Below are positions 55,871 to 64,000 of a stretch of DNA of 64,000 nucleotides, piece by piece (the stretch's first letter is position 1; every line of letters begins with the position of its first letter). The translations under genes and the position numbers were made by a program. The DNA comes from Adiantum capillus-veneris. Its lineage: Eukaryota; Streptophyta; Polypodiopsida; Polypodiales; Pteridaceae. The stretch lies in contig CM043971.1 in the NCBI GenBank assembly GCA_014529385.2, forward strand, positions 24,295,769 to 24,359,768. The letters run 5' to 3'. Below the pieces are notes generated by a model. It had not been told where the DNA came from. It saw only the letters and a list, made by a program, of their open reading frames with translations, and ran no database searches.

Positions 55871-56728
55871 TCTAGGCGAGTATACTTTGCAGATGAGCAG
55901 TGTGACACTTCTCTCATTGTGCATGTAGGGTCTAGGATAGACAGACATTTAGAGAAGTACAGATCCTTGAGTGCACGACTAGAGAGGTCATTGATGGTGG
56001 TGATGGATCTTGATGCTTTGCCAGTTAAAGAGAAGAATAGTGAGTCAAATGTGAGAGAGAGTGCAGTCTCAGTGAATTTGAAGCCATGTACTTTTGTGGA
56101 AGAGCTCTAGAGTGCTATGCATGAAATTTCTATAGGTGTAGAGTTAGAGCAGCCATGCTCTAGCGAGACACATTGGACTGATCCTCTTAGGACATAGATA
56201 CCTCCTACCATAGAGATGAGCAATATGGAGTTCTTCGACATGCTCATGATAGAGGATGATATGGTGATGCCAAGACATGAGGACACAATCCCTATGGATG
56301 ATGAGGGAGTGATGACTACCCTGGAGTCAAGATTGATGCATTCATGTGCAACTAGTTATGGTGGTGATGTAGTAAGGGTTGAGATACCTACTCTCGATAG
56401 ATTGGCAAAGGTCACTGCTCATGGCCTTGATGCGATTGGCATGGATATAATGATAGATACTACACATTTGTCATCATCCTTTGAGACTCTCATGTAAGAC
56501 CTCTTATTGTTGAGACCTGACATCATAGTTGCAGTGGGAGCGTTTGTAATTGGGGTTGTTAGTCATGCAATGACTGCCACTAGCATGATGAATCACGAAG
56601 AAATGCAGGTCATTATAGGATACATGTAGGGTATGCATGCTGATTCTAGCACGGATATACGCTTCTGCACCCAACTAGAGCCTACACAAAGGCATGCATT
56701 AGCTTTGAGAGAGTCAGTGGGCATAGGT
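55871..56728 (+). pseudogene. Unrecognised coding remnant between copia protease and E13
   Basis: Short acidic frames (55919-56110, 56216-56497: MEFFDMLMIEDDMVMPRHED, LDAIGMDIMIDTTHLSSSF) and GAFVIGVVSHAMTATSMM near 56540-56580 in another frame. No known domain. It ends where homology to the E2 linker begins, at AAGACTGGAAAGCAGAAG (56729). Confidence 0.35.
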
Positions 56729-57896
56729 TAAGACTGGAAAGCAGAAGAAAATGGACCTAGAGACATCAGCAGATGAAGCCACTAGTGAGTCTTCCACTTC
56801 TAAGGAGGAGACCACATCCATCGACGAAAGAGACAATTCCATTGATGTGATGGGTATCATCATGAAGGATCTACAAAGGGTAAGCACAACTGGCGGTTTG
56901 TCACCAAAAGGGAAAAGCAACGAAGAGGAAAGTAAATCACCTGGCCTAGGAGAAAGTAGGTTGAAGGGTATGTTGTCTAAGGAATTAACAATTTAGGAGA
57001 AAGATAAAATTTTTCAAATGTTGATGGGATTTCCTGACCTCTTCATTGACAACTACAAAAGAATCACATGTATTATAGTAGTGGAATATCATATTAAGTT
57101 GAAGGAAGGGGTAAAACCAGTTGAGCAAAAGCTACGATGACTGGGGTTCATACAAGAAAAGGCACTCCTGGCCGAGGTAAGGAAGCTACTAGAAGCAGGG
57201 TTCATCTATCCTGTAGAAAACTCAGAGTGGGTGTCGCCCGTAGTAGTAACACCTAAAAAGAATGGTAAGTGGAGGGTCTGCGTTGACTACAAACCATTAA
57301 ATGCAGCTACAAAGAGAAACCACTTTCCTCTCCCTTTGTTGGATGAAATTTTGAATGAAGTGGCGGGTTTTGAATGCTACACCGTGTGTGATGGTTGTTC
57401 CGGGTATTTTCAAATACGCATAGCCTTGGAAGATCAGCTAAAAACCACTTTCATTATGCCATGGGGTTGTTTTGCATATAGAGTTATGCCATTTGGTCTC
57501 ACAAATGCACCTGCCACATTCCAAAGATATGTCACATATGTCTTTCAACCATTCTTTGGAATATCCATAAGAGTGTTCATTGATGATTTTTGTATATATA
57601 GCCCTCACATTTCACACTTAGAAAAGGTAACAGAGGGTTTGGCAAGGTTGGTAAATGTGGACAAATGCCACATTGGGGAAAGTAGAGTCATTCAGTTAGG
57701 CTATGAAATTTTAGCAAAAGGTATCAATGCCAATGCAAGTAAGGTGTCCGCACTCATAGCCCTACCTTCACCAACAACCGCACATCAAATGGTCTCTTTT
57801 TTACAAAAGGTGAGGTACTTGAGTAGATTCATACATCTACTATCACGACTTGTTCTACCACTGCAACAACTCACTCAAAGATCAACTTTCACCTAG
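56729..57896 (+). pseudogene. E13 protease-RT linker and reverse transcriptase
   Basis: One frame with three stops (56994-56996, 57138-57140, 57894-57896). The acidic linker (EATSESSTSKEETTS, DVMGIIMKDLQRVST) matches the reverse strand of E2 at 3772-4030. RT: LLEAGFIYPVENSEWVSPVV, WRVCVDYKPLN, CYTVCDGCSGYFQIRI, YRVMPFGLTNAPATFQR, FIDDFCIYS (catalytic Asp pair intact), LSRFIHLLSRLVLPLQQL. Gag and protease are absent: the element is truncated at the left and abuts copia-derived DNA. Confidence 0.92.
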
Positions 57897-58964
57897 GACG
57901 TGGAGAGAAAACATCACTACAACAAGGTAAAGGAGGTCTTAGCCATCCTACCAACTATCTCACCACCTAAGTGGGATGAAAAATTCTATGTCACCTCAAG
58001 TGTGGGTGATGACTCCTTGGGGGCTGTGCTACTCAAAAGGGATAAAACAACATCTTTTATGAGGCCAATTTACTTCTCGAGTCGAATGATGACAGCAAAA
58101 AATAAAGGTTTCACCCATGTGGAACACCTAGTCCTAGCCCTTAGATTTGCTACTAAAAAGTTCATGTCATATTTGTTGCCTAGGAAATTTGTAATTTTAA
58201 CCATGGATGAGATGTTTCCCTATGTTGTACAACACATGGATATTTCTGCTAGGATTACTAAATGGCTAGTTCGTCTGCAAGAATTTGACTACATGGTACA
58301 GGTGGAAAGCACGACAAGGGCAAGCTTGGGGGGACTCATGACCTACCAAAAATTTGAGAAGAAGGTGAAGCAATCTAAAGGGGAAGGAATTCAATCCCTT
58401 CTGGAGCCATCGATGGTAGAAAGAGCACACTCTCTCTACTTTGATGGAGCCTACAAGCGAGCATCCGACAAAGCAGTTACCGGCATAGTGGTCTTTGATG
58501 ACAAAGGTATCAAGGTATTTTCGCTTGGCCATTTGTTAGAATCACATTCTAAGAATGAAGCTGAGTATGCAGCACTAATAAAGGGTTTACAATGGTGCAT
58601 CTCGCAAGTGGTAAAGCGCCTTAACATATTTGGGGATGCTCTAATTTTGGTAAGGCAAGTAAATGGAGTATGGACATGCAAGAATCCTAGCTTGAGGACT
58701 CAACTAAGCTCTGTAAAAACCTTGTTGGGTAAGTTTGAAGAAGTTCAATTACAGCATATCCCAAGGGATCAAAACCATGAAGCGGATGCCCTAGCAAGCG
58801 AAAGACTGCAGGAAGTGGTGAATGGGGCTATAAAGCTAAAACTCCCTCTATTTCAAGGTAGTGACGCCTTACCTGACATCATGCATTTTTTGGAAACAAG
58901 GGAATGTCCACTGGATTTAACAAAAGGAAAGAAGCAATGGCCGACACAGAAGGCCACAAGGTGA
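57897..58964 (+). pseudogene. E13 two successive RNase H domains
   Basis: 354 open codons in the RT frame. First RNase H (about 57950-58330): FYVTSSVGDDSLGAVLLKR, FVILTMDEMFPYVVQHMDIS, LQEFDYMVQV. The Asp that opens a normal gypsy RNase H (CDAS) is TSS here. Second RNase H (about 58420-58810): SLYFDGAYKRASDKAVTGI, SKNEAEYAALIKGLQW, IFGDALILVRQVNGVW, DQNHEADALASERL, with all four acids. This is the Tat-lineage arrangement, the second domain apparently having taken over catalysis. A short deletion near 58957 shifts the frame into integrase. Confidence 0.92.
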
Positions 58965-60190
58965 TGGCTTGTATTGTAAGGGTAAGGACCAAATACTGAG
59001 GAAGGTCCCTCTCTCTAATCAAATTTTGGAGGTAATTTCCAGTTGTCATGATGGTGTTTGCGGTGGTCACTTTGCCCTAGATATAACAAGTAGGAAAATT
59101 CTGCAGGCCGTCTTTGTATGGCCTAGCCTCAACCATAATGTACACCACTGGTGTAAGACTTGTAAGTTGTGTCAAAAGGCCGACACTAGGTCACTCATGC
59201 CTAAACCATAGACACCTATACTTTCATATGGACCATTTAAAAAATGGGGTATAGATGCCAAAGGACCATTGCCTAGGGCCAACTCAAGGAAGTTCTACAT
59301 CATCATGGGAGTGGACTATATGACTAGATGGGTGGAAGCTACAGCCACAACTAGGATCACAACTGTAGAGGTAGCAAAGTTTTTCTACGAACACATTTGG
59401 TGTAGGTTTGGCACACCATTCGAGATCATCTCTGATAGAGGGCCAGGATTCGAAGCAGACTTGGTAGGGGAGTTAATGCAAAAACTTGGCATTACAAGGA
59501 GTTACTCCTCACCATATTACCCTCAATGTAATGGCCTAGTTGAGAAAGTGAATGGAATGGTTTGTAAAATTATCACCAAGCAGGTTAACAATCATCCTAG
59601 AGATTGGGATCTACTCCCAGCTTTGTGGACCTACAGAACCTCATTCCGTACATCTTTGGGGTTCACCCCTTATCATTTGGTATTTGGCAAGGAGGCAATC
59701 CTGCCTATTTAGGTGCAACTACAAAATCTCAGAGCGATGGCAAGCCAACTTCAATGACCCAACATGCATTTGAGAGATCACATCCTTGACTTGGAAAGAC
59801 TACAGCTGGACAGAGAAGAACCAATCAATTATTATGCGGCACAGGGAGAGCACAGACGGCTTAGCTTTAACCAGAATCTTTGGTGCAAAGAATTAAAGAA
59901 AGGAATGTTGGTGCTCCGCTACGACAATCGTTTCGACACACACAAAGATAAGAAGCTCCTACTTCGATGGGAGGGCCCTTTCATCATCAGGAAAAAGTAT
60001 GCCAATGGGAGTTACCAGCTTATGGAAGCTGATGGAAAACTTCATAAAACCAGGGTAAATGGTTGGAGGCTCAAACCTTATTTTCTTTGATTTGATCAGG
60101 CTCCACCTATCGACGTTCTTGATGAGGATACACCATCAACCTCCACCTCTGACGATAATGATCAAACAGATGAGCTAGAGGCATGAATGC
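58965..60190 (+). pseudogene. E13 integrase
   Basis: One frame from 58969 to 60090 with stops at 59209-59211 and 59710-59712. HHCC finger: SSCHDGVCGGHF and CKTCKLCQK. Core: GIDAKGPLPR (D), GVDYMTRWVEATATTRI, ISDRGPGFEADLVGELM (D), NGLVEKVNGMVCKII (E), RTSFRTSLGFTPYHLVFG. C-terminal module: LRYDNRFDTHKDKKLLLRWE, VNGWRLKPYF, then a stop and a Ser/Thr/Asp tail (DEDTPSTSTSDDNDQ) to a final stop near 60186. The catalytic triad is intact; only stops and one shift disable it. Confidence 0.92.
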
Positions 60191-60198
60191 CCCTAACC

Positions 60199-60214
60199 TT
60201 AGGGGGAGGTCTAA
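60199..60214 (+). promoter_or_regulatory. E13 polypurine tract
   Basis: TTAGGGGGAGGTCTAA, 8-15 bases after the last stop and directly before the LTR start TGACATCGGG. Confidence 0.75.
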
Positions 60215-60652
60215 TGACATCGGGTCTGCCGCATTGCCCTCTAGCCTCAGCCTGAAAATTTAAAGTTCCCGTATCTCGAAGCCGAGAACTGCATGAATCA
60301 ACCATTCGGGGAGCCGGAGGTAAGGAAAACCAGAAAAATGGCATTTTTTCCTTATTATCACTGTCACCAAACCCCGAAGGGCGCATAAAATATCAAGGAC
60401 CTCTCTATCCCTATAGTAGGCTGCCGTATTTTTTACAAATCTCTCTCTTTCTCTTTGATTATTTTTCCACACTCTCTCTCTCTTACCCCCCCTCTTGGCC
60501 TCACACATACCCCTTCTCTCCCCTCTTGTTTTCTTCCCACCGGCGGGCCGTGTTCCCTCTCTCTCTCACTATCTTTTCCCCCCTCTCACTCACACACTCT
60601 CTCTCTCTTCGCCTTGGTGGAGGAACCCGCCATGCGGTAATAATATTCTCAC

Positions 60653-60697
<45 letters not shown>

Positions 60698-61273
60698 TTC
60701 TCTCTCATTAGGTCAAGGATGTGTCGATCGACTCCCAAGTTAATGAAGCCTTATTACAACGCTAATGTATCATGGCTTGGGGGAAATCCGAAGGTTCTCG
60801 CTTCACCCATTACGCCAAACACATTGCCCCAAACTATAAATCTCTCTTCTTCTCCGAACGTGGTAACCGAACCCATCCCTACATCCTTGAGCCCATCCCA
60901 TTGAGTGCGATCCGCACCATTGCCTCCATTTGTCTTAGCTCCCATTCTCTATGCTGCAAGACAAGACGTTGGGGCATTCGCGAGGAGTCTCATTGACTTT
61001 TCACCTTATGCCCTTGTTGAGTGCAAGAGAGTGAGTACCACACACTACTTGAGTGCTCAGCTTTTGACCACATTAGGACCTCTTTCCCCCATATATTCAT
61101 CCATGAGCTCTCCCTACATACCTTCCTCTCCCAACCATGATGTGGACTCTCTATTGTGATGCTCATTTGAGCCATTTTTGAGCATTGAGAGTCACTTATG
61201 ACCTCCACTCACACCACGTGACATGTTCATTTGGTCCCATAGGTCATATTTGACCTTCGAGGATGATAATAGA

Positions 61274-61314
<41 letters not shown>

Positions 61315-61387
61315 ACCACCACACCCTAAGAACAATAATACACACACTCTCTCTCTCTTCTTTCCCTCTTCCTCTCTCCTTCCCTCA

Positions 61388-61441
<54 letters not shown>

Positions 61442-61575
61442 ACCACCCCTTTGACCAGCAATACCCCCCCTTCCTCGATCGCTGTCAGCTAGGAGATGGC
61501 CCGGGCACCTCTTGCACTCTATCTCTCTCGCGCTCTCTGAACCAGCTCGAGGGTGTGCAACAGGAAATAGTCCGA

Positions 61576-61656
<81 letters not shown>

Positions 61657-62860
61657 CCACACCCACACACACCACTCCCTCACTTTCCCCCCTTGCCACC
61701 TCAACCCCGTCTCTATCTCACCCTTTGTGCTCAAGCCCACTGCATCACCCTGTCTCTCTCGCGCTCTCTTGTAGGCCTGCACAGGTGCAAGTAAAAAAAC
61801 AGTCCTCTCTCTCTCTCTCTCTCTCATATCACACACACGCATCCACACACACTCGCCCCTCCCATCTCTCCCCGCGCTCATGTTCCCCTCCCATCCTCAG
61901 TCATGTTCTCTCTCTGTGTCACCATCGCCAGTTCACAATAAAAAAACATATATAGTTTTTATATATATATATATATATATAGATCTATGTAATTACTTTC
62001 TTTCCCCCCTCTCTCTTGTTCCCACACACACTCATTCACACCCACACACACCCGCTCGACACAGCACACACAACTCAAGCCATACACACACACACATCTG
62101 GCACGCATTTACGCACTCGAGTATACACACCCATACAAATAGTACACACACTCCCAACGCTTTTCATAAAAACATTCACGCACACACAATTACATACATC
62201 CACAAGCACACATGCCGACGGGCACGCACATATCTAAACACACACACACACATGCATATACGCACACACAAAAACAAACCGAATAATCAACATCGATGCC
62301 AAAGAGAACAAAGACGGCCAGCTCACGCGCCGCCAACACCAAAACAAGAAGTGGCGCTGAAGGCGTGCCCCGGCCAGCACCGAGAGGAAGTGACACCTAG
62401 CATCTTGGCTTCTTGCAGCAACTACCAAATTTGGCAACCTTAAACCTCACACTGACCACCCGAACCATCAACAAAACCCTTGTAAATTCCCTAAACTCCA
62501 CTCCTCCATAATAACCTAGCCAGTGGCTAATGGATTGTAAAAAAACTCTCCCCACCCCACTCTTTCATCTCTCTCTATCTCTACCTTCTCTCTCTCTCTC
62601 TCTCTATCTCTCTTACTAGAGAGGCATCTAGACCTTCTACGGGGACCAGTGGATAGTAGCAAGGACCCTTGGGTAAGGACCACCTCTCAAGACTATATAA
62701 AGAGGCCTCTGCTAAGCAAAAAGGAGGAGACAAGTGAAGGAGGAATACACTAGCTCCATGCACTCTACATTGTAAGCACCACTAAGCACATAATGCACCG
62801 CAAGCTAGAGAACTCATGGCATATTAGCATTGGCAACATCACCATTTTCCCCATTATCCA
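60215..62860 (+). repeat. E13 3' LTR (right end not resolved)
   Basis: Starts TGACATCGGGTCTGCC, matching the E2 LTR start TGATACCGAATTAGC, and follows the reverse complement of 7340-9436 with gaps. It contains CT runs (60656-60695, 61391-61436, 61579-61652), a GT run (61279-61313), TA dinucleotides (61961-61980), CA-rich DNA (62020-62270) and a TATA box GACTATATAAAGAGG (62691-62705). Homology stops near 62860, ~690 bases short of the E2 LTR end, so it is truncated or diverged there. Confidence 0.8.
61579..61652. repeat. (CT)37 microsatellite in E13 LTR
   Basis: An uninterrupted CT run; Ser-Leu or Arg-Glu frames across it are artefacts. Confidence 0.95.
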
Positions 62861-64000
62861 CTGAGGCGGTCCGGGGCGGGCAACAAGAAGAGCAACCTCT
62901 AGACACCCTTCAAGGCTCCCGTGCTGCTCAATGGGGCTGGGGCACAACACAAACCAAAATAACAAACCCCCGGCCAAATCCCAACTACACAAGGGGCACC
63001 GCCTAGTTTAAGAGCGAACTAGGACGCAAAAGAGGAGAATCGTTAGAGCAACCCACAAACAAGCAAGGAATTTACACTAACCCTAACACCAATGGAACAC
63101 TCTTACACACTAAAACACGATAGAGAGAGAGAGAGAGAGACATAGTGCTCGGGCTGCTTTGAAACGTATCGGCAATGATCAAGCAAACACAACTATATAT
63201 TTAAGAAAGAGAGAGAAAGGGGGAGGGGGTGCTTGTTGCATTAATACCTTCTTACAAATCTGTCATGACAAATCAAAGTGAAATTAGTATTTGTTCAACA
63301 TAGCTTGCGTAAATTTCACCACAACACATCACAAGAAAAGCCACCCCAATCACTGTCTTAAAGCCAGGGGAGTCCTCTCCACCCTGTCGCCCTCTTACAG
63401 TATGTGGGATTTATGGCTAGATTGATGACAACACCAGAGACAAGCTATCAAGAACTTAACAAAAAACACCAAGACACTTACGCATCATTGTTGTCCATTA
63501 CTTCACGTTGGAAGGGAGACAAAATATCCAAGCTTAGTCCAAATCCACCCTCCTTGATTCAACAAATGTTGGGCTTACACTAGTAGGAGAAATGATAGAT
63601 TTCCTACTCTCAATTGAATGATCACTCTCTCTCTTACAATGGCATAGTGTTCCCTTGCTAATCCCCTATTACAACAAATGCACATGCATAAGACAATGAG
63701 CTTCCACTCAAGAGCTCCTTCTAGAGAGGTTGAGCTTGGCTTCTCAAGCTATAGCATAGTGCTCTTGCTTATGGCTCCCCCTTTTTGTGCTAGCTACACC
63801 CTCCTTTTATAGCAATTTTGAAGGCTAGGGTTACTCCTCTAACCATGGTTGGGTTAGATTTTCATCAATTTATCTAATTTCTTTTGCTTGGAATTATCAA
63901 GAAGTTGGTGGGGAAAGAGAGAGGAGAGAAATGGAGGTGATAGGACTTTTCATAGTGGGTTAGTGTTAGTAGAGTTAGTATTAATTTACAAATGGAATTG
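62861..64000. other. Unassigned right end of the window
   Basis: No coding motif found. About 55 bases at 62975-63030 (AACTA..GGGGCAC.GC..TAG..TAAG.GCG..CTAGGACGCA) match the E2 LTR at 6735-6790 on the same strand, though the adjacent E13 LTR is in the opposite orientation. A minus-strand TATA-like GCTATAAAAGGAGGG lies at about 63800-63815, so an unrecognised minus-strand LTR may occupy this stretch. Confidence 0.35.

Overview
The window is a eukaryotic, almost certainly land-plant, chromosomal segment built nearly entirely of decayed, nested LTR retrotransposons. Reasons: Ty3/gypsy and Ty1/copia reading frames in every stage of decay, primer-binding sites complementary to plant-type initiator tRNA-Met and tRNA-Asp, a chromodomain-bearing chromovirus, gypsy elements with two successive RNase H domains (an arrangement known from the plant Tat lineage), and long GA/CT, GT and poly-G microsatellites. 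A large, repeat-rich genome such as a fern, another seed-free plant or a gymnosperm would fit, but the sequence does not settle the lineage. I see no intact host gene, rRNA, tRNA or CRISPR array. Element names below (E1 to E13) are mine. Layout: 1-1.9 kb, minus-strand remnant of a probable non-transposon protein (kinase-like catalytic core, an unknown block, then a coiled coil and a Cys/His cluster), with a ~102-bp tandem repeat in the middle. 1.9-14.0 kb, E1, an old gag-only plus-strand gypsy element, split by E2 (2657-9436, minus strand), which has a 2.8-kb microsatellite-rich 5' LTR and gag-protease, has lost the rest of pol by internal deletion, and is flanked by ACGA duplications. 14.0-15.7 kb, E3, RNase H-integrase fragment. 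15.7-28.8 kb, E4, a dual-RNase-H gypsy element in plus orientation, split by E5 (18502-26248, minus strand, complete chromovirus with AGTCA target duplications), which is itself split by the solo LTR E6 (22343-23931, AGGTG duplications). 28.8-41.3 kb, E7, a plus-strand gypsy element split by E8 (31170-38834, minus strand), which has LTRs, PBS and PPT but no recognisable protein. 41.3-43.7 kb, unassigned. 43.7-46.6 kb, E9, minus-strand RT-RNaseH-integrase of the E2/E13 type, cut by E10 (copia-type LTR, PBS and two different minisatellites, to about 48.6 kb). 48.7-51.3 kb, E11, an internally deleted copia element. 51.3-56.7 kb, E12, a coiled-coil region, an LTR that has a PPT on its left and a PBS on its right, and a copia gag-protease remnant. 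56.7-62.9 kb, E13, the most complete pol of the E2 family, followed by its 2.6-kb 3' LTR. The last kilobase is unassigned. How the parts relate: three nests can be ordered in time from clean breakpoints (E2 in E1; E6 in E5 in E4; E8 in E7). E5 looks youngest, because its LTRs differ by only about a dozen substitutions by eye, although its RT active site is mutated. E2 and E13 are two decayed copies of one family in opposite orientation: E2 keeps gag-PR, E13 keeps RT-RNaseH-IN. No element here appears autonomous. The points most worth a second look are the kinase/zinc-cluster locus at the left edge, the coding-free element E8, the coiled-coil block next to the PPT-LTR-PBS configuration at 51.4-53.7 kb, and the shared leader motif with minisatellite expansion in E10/E12.
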